A stretch of DNA of 64,000 bases from Bacillota bacterium (GTDB lineage Bacteria > Bacillota > Clostridia > Lachnospirales > Bianqueaceae), in the NCBI GenBank assembly GCA_017620135.1, contig JAFZQZ010000104.1, forward strand, positions 20,808 to 84,807. Reading direction: 5' to 3'. The notes beneath the pieces are model-generated. The model searched no databases. It was not told the origin of the DNA and worked only from the letters and a program-made list of their open reading frames with translations. Within the stretch, counting starts at the first letter, position 1; each line of letters opens with the position of its first letter. Below, one piece after another: positions 1 to 7,691 of this stretch. A program made the translations under genes and the position numbers.

Positions 1-1
1 A

Positions 2-1276
2 AAAAACACCGCTCTGCTGATCGTTCAGTGCCGCGACGTGCTGCCCGGAGAACTATGGTACATGATCCAGTGCTTTCGTGGACATAAGCCCTATGCCCGT
101 CTGGAAAACGGCTTATTCTATTCATTCGGAGAGGAGATCTCTCTTATCAGCGAGCTTCTTCGGATCCAGCAGATCAGCCGGGAGATTTTTGAATCGTCCT
201 GTGTCTCAGGCTTTGCCGGCACAAGATGTATTCTCCGTCTTCCGCTTGGCCGTGCCTTTTCTGTCGATGCACTTCTTAAAAACGCACCGTTTCCCTATCA
301 GAAAGATCCCGAGTCCGCTCGTCTGTCAGAGTATCTGGAGACTGGAACGGAATCTTCGGTATCTGATTGGCTGTATGCCAGGGTCTCCTGTGGCTTCGGC
401 GCCATTCTGGCATTTGATATCTGTCTGGACAAGCGCCTTCCCGTCATCGAAATACTTCAAAAGCTGCATCAGCATTCCACGCTTCCGTCCCTGATCATCT
501 GCCCCTCTGCTCTCACTCTGTTCTGGCAGGATCTGATCCATTCCTGTTCGGAAGATGTCCTGATCACTTCTTTCCAGGCTCTTCAGGAAAACGAAGCCGC
601 TTTCCGGGATCTTCGTTTCCGCTGCAAGATCATAGATTCCTTCTATTTTATCCAGGATCCGAGATCCCGTATCGCAGAAACCGTCGGCCAGGTCCGCGCT
701 GAGGCGAAGATCGTCCTGACGGATCCGTCAATGATCTCTCGTCCGGGTGATCTGAAAATGCTGTTCGGCTTCGCGATGGATGATTATCTTTTCGACTCAT
801 CGCCCATTCCTGATGAACTGACAGTGCCTTTTATTCGCCAGATGTATACCGCGGACTGTCCGGATCTGCCTCCGATCGTCAGTCGGACCATCCGGATCCC
901 CATGGAGGAAAACACGGCCATCGGAAAAACAAAAGCGTGCAGGGAACTGATCCTTTCCGCTGTCCGCGCCGGGCATCAGGTCCTCGTTTTATCGGACGAT
1001 CCGGACAACTATCCACTGCTCAGAAAAGAACTTCGGAAAGTCTATATCAACAGCATCTGTCCGGGCGAGAATTCTCCTTTCCCGGATCTTCCCGGACTGG
1101 TCGCTTTCTCCGGGCAGAAAAGATTCTCACCCGTCAGCGGCAAGCCTGATATCGTCCTCTTCTATGACCCTGTCCAAGATCCTGAGACGATCCTGAAAGT
1201 CCGAGGCCTGAAAGGCCGAGACCTAGAAGGCCTTCCGCTCTCCGGACCGCTTCTTGCCGTTTTTCTTGCAGAATAA
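2..1276 (+). CDS. Degenerate SNF2-like helicase protein (5' partial)
   Basis: The frame is open to the left edge, so the true start lies outside; a GTG at 38 is internal or alternative. The layout follows bacterial SNF2 ATPases: a PYQK stretch, WLY...CGFG before motif I, a hydrophobic SLIICPSAL strand (motif Ia), VLITSFQAL, KIIDSFYFIQDP (motif II site), KIVLTD (motif III site) and a shortened C-terminal RecA-like part (HQVLVLSD, DIVLFYDP). The nucleotide-binding residues are gone: motif I reads DICLDKR where active enzymes have DMGLGKT, and the DEAQ/DEAH box reads DSFY. The reading frame is intact, which suggests a maintained pseudo-ATPase rather than a decaying gene. Its partner and role are unknown; full length and upstream context cannot be seen. 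Confidence 0.7.
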   Translation, partial: KNTALLIVQCRDVLPGELWYMIQCFRGHKPYARLENGLFYSFGEEISLISELLRIQQISREIFESSCVSGFAGTRCILRLPLGRAFSVDALLKNAPFPYQKDPESARLSEYLETGTESSVSDWLYARVSCGFGAILAFDICLDKRLPVIEILQKLHQHSTLPSLIICPSALTLFWQDLIHSCSEDVLITSFQALQENEAAFRDLRFRCKIIDSFYFIQDPRSRIAETVGQVRAEAKIVLTDPSMISRPGDLKMLFGFAMDDYLFDSSPIPDELTVPFIRQMYTADCPDLPPIVSRTIRIPMEENTAIGKTKACRELILSAVRAGHQVLVLSDDPDNYPLLRKELRKVYINSICPGENSPFPDLPGLVAFSGQKRFSPVSGKPDIVLFYDPVQDPETILKVRGLKGRDLEGLPLSGPLLAVFLAE

Positions 1277-1341
1277 AAAAGTCTTCCCATTTGCCGTCGT
1301 TTATGGTACACTAAAGTCCACTTCTTTAAGGAGGTTTCCCC

Positions 1342-1941
1342 ATGAATCATATTATTCAGGATATCAGTGATTTTATCTTTGTCTCCGATCCCCCTGTGGA
1401 TGCCGATATCATCATGGTCCCCGGCGGGTCCTATCCCGAGCCGGCGGAAGTCGCAGCCCAGCTTTATCATGAAGGCTACGCGCCGATGATCCTGATCGGC
1501 GGAGGCGTATCCATCGCGACAAGCAAATTCCCCGGACCCAAGACCAAGACCAAGATCTATACCGGGGATTATCAGACAGAATATGAGTTTTATTTGGATG
1601 TGCTCCAGAAAAACGATGTTCCGGATGACGCGATCATCGGAGAGGATCAGTCCTCCTTCACCCGCGAGGCCGGCATCTACGCGCGCCAGCTGGTAGACGA
1701 GAAACAGATCTCCGTCCGCTCGGCCCTGCTTGTCTGCAAAGCCTTCCACGCCCGCCGCTGCCTGATGGCATATCAGGCCGCCTTCCCGCAGGTCGAATTC
1801 TCTGTCATCCCGGTCACCGGCTACGACATTACCAAGGAAAACTGGTATCAGGATGAGGAAGCCATAGGTCGCGTCATGGGCGAGCTGCGCCGCATCGGCG
1901 ATCAGTTCACCGTCGCAGACATCAATCAGTTCAAAGAATAA
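1342..1941 (+). CDS. DUF218/YdcF-SanA-like membrane-cycle protein
   Basis: A 199-residue protein with the DUF218 fold signature: an N-terminal strand ending in the small-residue turn MVPGGSYPE, a second strand ILIGGGVS, a central TREAG segment after an acidic ED, and the late strand ALLVCKAFHARRC followed by a helix. Family members (YdcF, SanA, ElyC) are linked to envelope or lipid-carrier metabolism, but the biochemical activity of this branch is unsettled. There is no clear signal peptide, so it is probably cytosolic like YdcF. The start is supported by AAGGAGG eight bases upstream. It is convergent with cysE and separated from it by a shared hairpin terminator. Confidence 0.82.
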   Translation: MNHIIQDISDFIFVSDPPVDADIIMVPGGSYPEPAEVAAQLYHEGYAPMILIGGGVSIATSKFPGPKTKTKIYTGDYQTEYEFYLDVLQKNDVPDDAIIGEDQSSFTREAGIYARQLVDEKQISVRSALLVCKAFHARRCLMAYQAAFPQVEFSVIPVTGYDITKENWYQDEEAIGRVMGELRRIGDQFTVADINQFKE

Positions 1942-1955
1942 TTTTATTCATACAT

Positions 1956-2035
1956 AAAAAGGGCGTTCCAGCGCCCCCGCTGCTCGGCAGTTGCTGCGCA
2001 AAACTCGCAGCGGGGACACATGGAACGCTCTTTTT
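1956..2035. terminator. Long bidirectional hairpin terminator
   Basis: AAAAAGGGCGTTCCA at 1956-1970 pairs with TGGAACGCTCTTTTT at 2021-2035 (one G-T pair), giving A-tract and T-tract on the two sides. Inside, CCCCGCTGC and GCAGCGGGG form a second stem. It lies between the convergent DUF218 and cysE genes and should stop transcription from both directions. Confidence 0.8.
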
Positions 2036-2063
2036 GTGTGTACAGACTCATTCTCTGAGCTGA

Positions 2064-2978
2064 TTATCTATCTTCAGAGGTCTGTGACTGTGATACGGAA
2101 ATCGTTTTTGCCGTATTGTATATGATGGAGTATGGCGGAACAGAGCTGGTGAGCCATACGCTGCCGCCGATGATCGATCCTTTGCCGATCACGACATCAC
2201 CGCCGAGGATCGTGGCACCGGCATAAATGACGACCCGGTCTTCCACTTCCGGATGACGTTTGCCGCCTTTGACAGGATGACCGTTTTCATCCAGATCAAA
2301 GCTCTTGGCGCCAAGGGTGACTCCCTGGTAAAGCTTGACATGACGCCCGATCCGGCATGTCTCGCCAATGACCACGCCCGTACCGTGATCAATAAAGAAG
2401 TATTCCCCGATCTGCGCGCCAGGATGGATATCGATCCCCGTCCGGCTGTGGGCGTATTCCGTCATCATACGGGGGATCAGCGGCATGCCCAGCTCAAAGA
2501 GCCGGTGTGCCAGCCGATAGATCGTGATCGTTTCAAAGGCCGGATAGGCCAGCATGACCTCTTCCCTGGAACGCGCGGCCGGGTCACCATCATAAGCCGA
2601 GGTGATATCCTTATCCAGCATCCGCGCGATATCAGGCAGCGATTCCATAAAATCCCGGGTAATGCATTCCGCCTTGGATTCACAGTCCTCCGGTCCGGTC
2701 ATGGCGTCTTCCACGTTCGGCAGGACATCCTTCGCGATCTCGTAAAGGAGCATCGCTGTCTCCTGGAACAGCCGGGAAATGGTCGTCTCCCGGAAATCGT
2801 CCGTCAGCTTTTCTTCATAGTAAATGGTCGGATACATGACCGACTGCAGCAGGTGGATCAGTTTTTCCACCCGCATTTTCAGCGCGTAACCGCCGATCGA
2901 TCCATTCTTCGTTCCGGTCTCGGCCATTACCTTCTGCGCGTGGACCTGGATCTCTTCATTCAGCCATTTGGAAAACAT
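2064..2978 (-). CDS. cysE: Serine O-acetyltransferase (EpsC-type CysE)
   Basis: Transfers acetyl from acetyl-CoA to L-serine to give O-acetylserine, the precursor for cysteine synthase. The N-terminal 170 residues are helical (SAT domain) and the C-terminal part is a left-handed parallel beta helix with hexapeptide repeats; the catalytic region reads IDHGTGVVIGET and is followed by YQGVTLGAKS. At 304 residues it is the longer EpsC type rather than the short Bacillus form. Its start lies 3 nt after the gatD-like stop, so it is the last gene of an alr-murT-gatD-cysE unit, an unexpected partner for wall genes. The hairpin at 1956-2035 lies downstream. Confidence 0.92.
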   Translation of the reverse strand: MFSKWLNEEIQVHAQKVMAETGTKNGSIGGYALKMRVEKLIHLLQSVMYPTIYYEEKLTDDFRETTISRLFQETAMLLYEIAKDVLPNVEDAMTGPEDCESKAECITRDFMESLPDIARMLDKDITSAYDGDPAARSREEVMLAYPAFETITIYRLAHRLFELGMPLIPRMMTEYAHSRTGIDIHPGAQIGEYFFIDHGTGVVIGETCRIGRHVKLYQGVTLGAKSFDLDENGHPVKGGKRHPEVEDRVVIYAGATILGGDVVIGKGSIIGGSVWLTSSVPPYSIIYNTAKTISVSQSQTSEDR

Positions 2979-2981
2979 TTT

Positions 2982-3737
2982 TTATTCCTCTACATATTCG
3001 ATCTTCGGATCTTTAAACTGTTTCAGCTTGGCTTCGTACGCGTCCATCGCCTGCTTTTCGAAAGCCAGCCGAACGTCCCCTGCCCCGGCCTTCTTCAGAA
3101 GGTCCTTGGTGAGGAGCGGATTATTGATCAAAAGCGGCCCGTTCAGGTATGTGCCGAAGAAATTGTGATACCGGAATCCTTCCAGCATCGTATCCGGATG
3201 GATCCCGAATCCACGCTCGCCCTTGAAGCAGTAATGCTCGCTGTTGTCTCCGTAGGTGTAGGAAAACTCTGCCTTGAAGCCCACCACGTCGATCTGATCC
3301 TTGTCTTCCGTTTCGTAGCTTCCAAGGAAAAGCGTATTGTAACGGTGCATCATCCGGCGCTCGCTGTGATAGTCGAAGATACCGAGGCATTCGATGACGC
3401 GCCCTTCGTTTTTGCCGCCGGGGATATCCTCCAGGATCTCGATCTTCTTTCCGAATACCTCAAAGGCGTTGCCCGTCATCAGCAGGACGACGTTTTTCTC
3501 GATGAGTTCTTTCAGCCTATCGCGGCAGGGCATGAGTTTCTCGATGATCATCTCCAGCCCGTCTTCCGTTGTCGGTCCCATATAGATCATATTGACGTCT
3601 TCGGTCATAAACTTGGGCGTTTCATGAAGGGACGTCCTGTAAAAAACCGCGTCCGGCAGGCTCTGGGCCAGATAATTCATCTGAAAATGATCCCCGAAGA
3701 GGTTGGCGATCTCCGGATATAATACTTCGATCTTCAT
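2982..3737 (-). CDS. GatD-like class I glutamine amidotransferase, active site lost
   Basis: Partner of MurT. In characterised species GatD releases ammonia from glutamine and MurT uses it to amidate D-Glu of lipid II to D-isoglutamine. The fold features are present (KIEVLYPEIANLFGD at the start, IYMGPTTE, GIFDY, GTYL.GPLL near the end). However, the nucleophile elbow that reads ICGG(Y/F)Q in GatD is LMTGNAFE here, with no cysteine, and the catalytic His of GSYFHGP is Asn (GTYLNGP). As I recall, many clostridial relatives share a TGNA-type elbow, so this is probably a subfamily and not a sequencing artefact. Start chosen at the ATG 8 nt after AGAGG; an in-frame GTG at 3746 would overlap the murT stop. 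Confidence 0.8.
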   Translation of the reverse strand: MKIEVLYPEIANLFGDHFQMNYLAQSLPDAVFYRTSLHETPKFMTEDVNMIYMGPTTEDGLEMIIEKLMPCRDRLKELIEKNVVLLMTGNAFEVFGKKIEILEDIPGGKNEGRVIECLGIFDYHSERRMMHRYNTLFLGSYETEDKDQIDVVGFKAEFSYTYGDNSEHYCFKGERGFGIHPDTMLEGFRYHNFFGTYLNGPLLINNPLLTKDLLKKAGAGDVRLAFEKQAMDAYEAKLKQFKDPKIEYVEE

Positions 3738-3742
3738 CATCT

Positions 3743-5122
3743 TCACCTCTTCCTGTTCCGGATCCTTTCTTTGATCTTGCCCACCAGCTCGTCCTTCAGG
3801 GCGACCTGATAGGAGTCATGCAGAATATAGACCGTTGTGCCTTCTTTCAGTTCCAGCTGCTCCGGGATCTGATCGATCGTATCCACACAGCGAAGCTTCT
3901 CTTCCGGGAACCCGGCCAGCAGGCAGCGAAGCAGGTAGTCGCGGCTTCGATCGCCCGCTACCACGATCCGGTTCGTGTCCGGCTGATTCAGCACTTCGAA
4001 ATCCACATCATAGAGATAGGCCGTATTCTCGACCGTCACTTCCGCGTCCCGAAGATCATCCAGGATCAGGATCATCTCCTTTTCTCCCGGGCGGGTCGCG
4101 CAGTATTCGAAGGCCACCGTAACGGCCGGCGCGATCTGACCTTTGGCCATATTCGTGACGATCGATACGCCGCCTTCTTCGGTCTTCAGATAGCGGGAAT
4201 CGATGACTTTCGTGGTCCCCATGGCTTTCGCCAGATCAGGCGCGCTGATCCCGAAGCTGCGGCAGAAAGCGATCGCCGCCATCTCGTTATAGAGATTGAA
4301 AATGCTGTCGGAGATCATGGGATAGATCTCTTCTCCTTCCGGTCCGGCGACCGGCATTTTCATGGTCTCATAATCCATCAGGCCTGCCAGATAATCCGCT
4401 TTGGGCGCTTCAAATCCGCAGGTCGGACACTTTGCTCTTCCGATATGATTATAGCGCGAGTATTCGTATTCGATCAGTCCGTGACATTTAGGACAGATCT
4501 GCATATCGTTCAGCAGATTGCGGCACTCGGTATGATCCCACGGCTGTTTGCCGATCCCGTAGAAAACGTGCGGATTGTTCGGTTTGAGCTCGCTGCTGAT
4601 CAGATCGTCCGCATTGAGGACCAGTGTACAGTCATCCGGCAGCGCGTTGTTGATGAGATCGAAGATATAGTGGGGATGCGCGTTACGTCTTGGGCTGTCC
4701 CGAAGAAGATTCGTCACGACCACATACGTGGGATGGATATACGGAAAGACACGGAACGCGCTTCTCTCATCCACTTCCAGCACACAGGTCTCAAACTTCT
4801 CCTGCCCGAAGAGACCGACGCCATTTAACAGTGCTGTCGCTACGCCGGAATTGATATTGGATCCGAGACGGTTCGAAAGGATCGTGTACCCGTTCTTTGT
4901 CAGAAGATCCGCGATCACATTGGTCAGGGTGGTCTTGCCGTTGGTACCGGTGACCGCGATGACCGTCTTCGGTTTTTTCACTTTGGCGATAAAGTCCGGA
5001 CAGATTCTAAGCGCCACCTGACCGGGCAGGTTCGTGCCTTCCTTTTTCAGGACCTTTTTCAGGATCACAGAGCCGAGCTTGGCGCATTTGCCGGCCAGGA
5101 GGGCCAGATAAAAACGGATCAT
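3743..5122 (-). CDS. murT: MurT-like Mur ligase (lipid II isoglutaminyl synthase subunit)
   Basis: A Mur-ligase family protein of 459 residues. The N-terminus has a hydrophobic helix; the ATP-binding P-loop is VTGTNGKTT, followed by helix TLTNVIADLL. The middle domain contains the MurT-specific zinc ribbon CPKC...CPTC, and the C-terminal DUF1727-type domain follows. Known MurT proteins adenylate or phosphorylate the alpha-carboxyl of D-Glu in lipid II for amidation by ammonia from GatD. The start has AGGAG at a normal distance. It sits between alr (5 nt upstream) and the gatD-like gene. Since the neighbouring glutaminase lacks its catalytic residues, MurT here may use free ammonia or have another role. 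Confidence 0.9.
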   Translation of the reverse strand: MIRFYLALLAGKCAKLGSVILKKVLKKEGTNLPGQVALRICPDFIAKVKKPKTVIAVTGTNGKTTLTNVIADLLTKNGYTILSNRLGSNINSGVATALLNGVGLFGQEKFETCVLEVDERSAFRVFPYIHPTYVVVTNLLRDSPRRNAHPHYIFDLINNALPDDCTLVLNADDLISSELKPNNPHVFYGIGKQPWDHTECRNLLNDMQICPKCHGLIEYEYSRYNHIGRAKCPTCGFEAPKADYLAGLMDYETMKMPVAGPEGEEIYPMISDSIFNLYNEMAAIAFCRSFGISAPDLAKAMGTTKVIDSRYLKTEEGGVSIVTNMAKGQIAPAVTVAFEYCATRPGEKEMILILDDLRDAEVTVENTAYLYDVDFEVLNQPDTNRIVVAGDRSRDYLLRCLLAGFPEEKLRCVDTIDQIPEQLELKEGTTVYILHDSYQVALKDELVGKIKERIRNRKR

Positions 5123-5127
5123 AAATT

Positions 5128-6252
5128 TCAGTCTCCTGATGTATATAATCTCGGTACCCGTTTGGATACCATGCTCACGATCTCATCCACATTCTGATCC
5201 AGCAGTTTGGACATCTCAAGGATCGACATCTCGCCGCCGATCAGGTCTACGATATCACCGCGCTGCGCATTCGGAATATCGGTCACGTCGACCATAAACT
5301 GATCCATGCAGACCCTGCCGATGATAGGGGCCTTCTTCCCCCGGATCGTGACCCATCCAAGATTGGAAAGACGCCGGCTGTATCCGTCCGCGAATCCCAC
5401 CGGGATCGTAGCGATCCGGGTCTCACCCTGCGTCGTATAGGTACCGCCGTACCCTACTTCTGTTCCCGCCGGGACGGTTTTCACCATCGCGATATGCGTA
5501 TGCCAGGTCATGACTTCGGATAGTCCCTGCGCCGGCCAGATTTCTTCATCCACCGGGCAAAGGCCGAACAGCACATCCCCGGCCCGTACCGCGCTTAACT
5601 GTGTTTCGGGCCAGAGAAGGATGGCCGGAGAGTTTGCCGTATGCGCCAGCGGGATCTCGATCCCGGCTTCTTTCAGCTTTTCCAGCGTTTCCATATACCG
5701 CTCAAGCTGTCTTTTTGTCGCTTCCCCGTCCGCCTCGTCCGCCCGGGCAAAGTGAGTAAAGGCCCCGATGATCTTCAGATTCTTCATCCGACTGATCGCT
5801 TCGAATGCCGGTACCGCCCGCTCTCCGTAAGGAAATCCGATCCGGCTCATTCCGGTATCGATGGCAATATCGATGGGATGAACGGTCCCCGCCTCCCGGC
5901 AAAGCTGATCCAGCTTGTTCGCGGTCTCCACGGAAAAGATCGCAGGGATCAGATTCCAGCGAAGCAGTTCCGGAAGCTGATCATCCCAGGTGTCGCCCAG
6001 AAGATAGATATCCTCGCTCTTCGCTCCGGCCTCCCGAAGCTCTCTTCCCTCTTCCCAGACAGCGACCGCGTATTTGCGGATCCCGGCCGCTTTCATCGTG
6101 GGGTAGATCCCTGCGATACCGTGTCCGTAGGCGTCGCCCTTGATCACGGCGATCAGTTCGGTCCCGGGAGTAAGCCGCTTTTTGATGTTTTCTATGTTGG
6201 CTGCCAGGCGGTCCAGATGGATCACGGCAGCGGTCCTCAGTTTCAGATCCAC
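5128..6252 (-). CDS. alr: Alanine racemase
   Basis: Interconverts L- and D-alanine with PLP to supply D-Ala for peptidoglycan. The 374-residue length is typical. PLP lysine is in AVIKGDAYGHG (Lys38), the second catalytic base tyrosine in VGYGGTY, and RVCMDQFMVD marks the C-terminal beta domain. The start is GTG at 6252 with AGGAG 8 nt upstream. It heads the alr-murT-gatD-cysE unit. Its likely promoter (TTGAAA/TAAACT) overlaps the end of the ABC ATPase gene and the terminator hairpin between the two genes. Confidence 0.95.
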   Translation of the reverse strand: MDLKLRTAAVIHLDRLAANIENIKKRLTPGTELIAVIKGDAYGHGIAGIYPTMKAAGIRKYAVAVWEEGRELREAGAKSEDIYLLGDTWDDQLPELLRWNLIPAIFSVETANKLDQLCREAGTVHPIDIAIDTGMSRIGFPYGERAVPAFEAISRMKNLKIIGAFTHFARADEADGEATKRQLERYMETLEKLKEAGIEIPLAHTANSPAILLWPETQLSAVRAGDVLFGLCPVDEEIWPAQGLSEVMTWHTHIAMVKTVPAGTEVGYGGTYTTQGETRIATIPVGFADGYSRRLSNLGWVTIRGKKAPIIGRVCMDQFMVDVTDIPNAQRGDIVDLIGGEMSILEMSKLLDQNVDEIVSMVSKRVPRLYTSGD

Positions 6253-6264
6253 GAATCATTCTCC

Positions 6265-6306
6265 TAAAAAAGGTGTGGTAAACTTCTAATCAGTTTACCA
6301 CACCTT
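6265..6306 (-). terminator. Intrinsic terminator of the crp-ABC operon
   Basis: On the minus strand a perfect 15-bp stem (6306-6292 with 6284-6270, 7-nt loop) is followed directly by a T run (6270-6265). It closes the ABC operon 11 nt after the ATPase stop codon. Confidence 0.88.
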
Positions 6307-6320
6307 GAGCGCTTTTTCAA
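6292..6320 (-). promoter_or_regulatory. Predicted alr promoter embedded in the terminator
   Basis: Minus strand TTGAAA (6320-6315), 17-bp spacer, TAAACT (6297-6292). The -35 overlaps the ATPase stop codon and the -10 lies in the first arm of the terminator stem. A transcript starting near 6285 would begin in the hairpin loop and contain only the second arm, so it escapes the terminator. Confidence 0.6.
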
Positions 6321-6916
6321 TCTAACATTCTGACTGTCCGCGCGCCAAGACGCCCGGCATCCTCCGGATCATGGGTTATGATCAGCAGAGTTCTGCCCTC
6401 GGCGTAGCGGCGGACGGTCTCGATCACTCTCAGTCTCGTCTCGTCGTCCAGTCCCTGGAAGGGTTCATCCATCAACACGACGTCTGCCTGATAAAGAAGC
6501 GCGCGCCCTACCGCCACCCTGCGCCGCATACCGCCCGAGAGCGTCGCCGGTTTTTCATCCAGCACCTTCGGATCAAGCGCGAGTTCATCCATGAGTTCTT
6601 CTGCCTTTTCCCGGGTCAGGTCCGGGCAGACGATCTTCCAGTTCTGGAAAACGTTCATCATCTCGAACAGGCGGTCTTCCTGGAATACCACACTCAGCTT
6701 CTCTTTGGGATCCAGTCCTTCGATCCTGCCGCTGTCCGGTTTCAGAAAACCGGCCAGGATCCGAAGCAGCGTCGTCTTCCCCGCTCCGGAAGGCGCCAGC
6801 AGCACCGTAGGCTGTTCGTCGCTGAAGGAAAAAGAAACGTCTTTGAGAACTTCTTTCGAAGGCTGATCCTTTGTGGCAGAATAAGTAAAGGAGATCCCTT
6901 CTAATGAAATCTTCAT
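6317..6916 (-). CDS. ABC transporter ATPase, SsuB/TauB-like
   Basis: Energises the import system encoded with the two genes upstream. All motifs are present: Walker A APSGAGKTT, Q-loop VVFQED, signature LSGGM, Walker B VVLMDEP and the H-loop ITHD. At 199 residues it is short for SsuB/TauB proteins, mainly because the C-terminal tail is missing. Substrate specificity cannot be read from the ATPase. The ATG lies 4 nt downstream of the permease stop. Confidence 0.9.
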   Translation of the reverse strand: MKISLEGISFTYSATKDQPSKEVLKDVSFSFSDEQPTVLLAPSGAGKTTLLRILAGFLKPDSGRIEGLDPKEKLSVVFQEDRLFEMMNVFQNWKIVCPDLTREKAEELMDELALDPKVLDEKPATLSGGMRRRVAVGRALLYQADVVLMDEPFQGLDDETRLRVIETVRRYAEGRTLLIITHDPEDAGRLGARTVRMLD

Positions 6917-6920
6917 CCTC

Positions 6921-7688
6921 TCACCTCCCCTTCTCCGCGCGATCGATCAGCAGGATCACCAGCTTTTCGATCAGCACCGAAAGCAGGATCACCACGATCG
7001 TCCACGCAAACAGATCCGTGGTCTCCAGATAGATCTTCGCGTCATACAGATGCCGGCCGATCGTACCCTGTGGCGCGGCAATGACTTCACCCGCGACGCC
7101 GGATTTCCAGACGAATCCGATCGCTACCCGAAGCGTCGAGAGAAGATACGGCATGACCGCCGGCAGATAGATCGCTCTGATCTTTTTCCACAGAGAAAGA
7201 TGAAAGATCTTCCCCACTTCCAGCAGTTTCGGATCCACCGAGCGAAGTCCCTGATCCACGCTGGACCAGATCATGGGAAGGACTACCAGGAAGCAGATAA
7301 AGATCGACAAATTGCGGCCGGAAAGCCACATGAGCGCCAGGATGACAAAGGAAGCCACCGGCGTCGCCTTGATCATGCTCATGGGAAGGCGGATCAGCTG
7401 ATCCAGCACAGGGACCGTCGCTGTAATGATACCCATGACAAGGCCGCCCGCGAGCGCGCAAAGAAAGCCGATCATGATACGGGAAAACGTCCGTCCGATG
7501 GTCAGCCAGAATTCACTCGTCACAGAAAGCTCACAGATCCTCGCCGCCACCGTTTTCGGGGAACTGAGCAAAAGATCCGAGCCGATCTTACCGTAGGCCA
7601 TTTGCCATACCAGGAGCCAAAAGGCCAGCACCAGAAGACTGATGCCGGCCCTTTTCAGCGCTCTTCCTGCTCGCTGTTTGTTTTTCAT
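6921..7688 (-). CDS. ABC transporter permease, SsuC/TauC-like
   Basis: Inner-membrane channel of the same importer, 255 residues with about six membrane segments. The start has a basic N-terminus followed by the hydrophobic helix LLVLAFWLLVWQ. The cytoplasmic EAA-like loop that contacts the ATPase reads ...LRSVDPKLLEVGKIFHLS..., followed by KIRAIYLPAVMPYLL, typical for nitrate/sulfonate/bicarbonate-type systems. The ATG is 3 nt after the binding protein stop codon. Confidence 0.9.
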   Translation of the reverse strand: MKNKQRAGRALKRAGISLLVLAFWLLVWQMAYGKIGSDLLLSSPKTVAARICELSVTSEFWLTIGRTFSRIMIGFLCALAGGLVMGIITATVPVLDQLIRLPMSMIKATPVASFVILALMWLSGRNLSIFICFLVVLPMIWSSVDQGLRSVDPKLLEVGKIFHLSLWKKIRAIYLPAVMPYLLSTLRVAIGFVWKSGVAGEVIAAPQGTIGRHLYDAKIYLETTDLFAWTIVVILLSVLIEKLVILLIDRAEKGR

Positions 7689-7691
7689 CGA

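Noticed and set aside
2253..3722. 489-codon plus-strand open frame over cysE and gatD
   Set aside because: Antisense shadow of two real genes; low-complexity translation without motifs.
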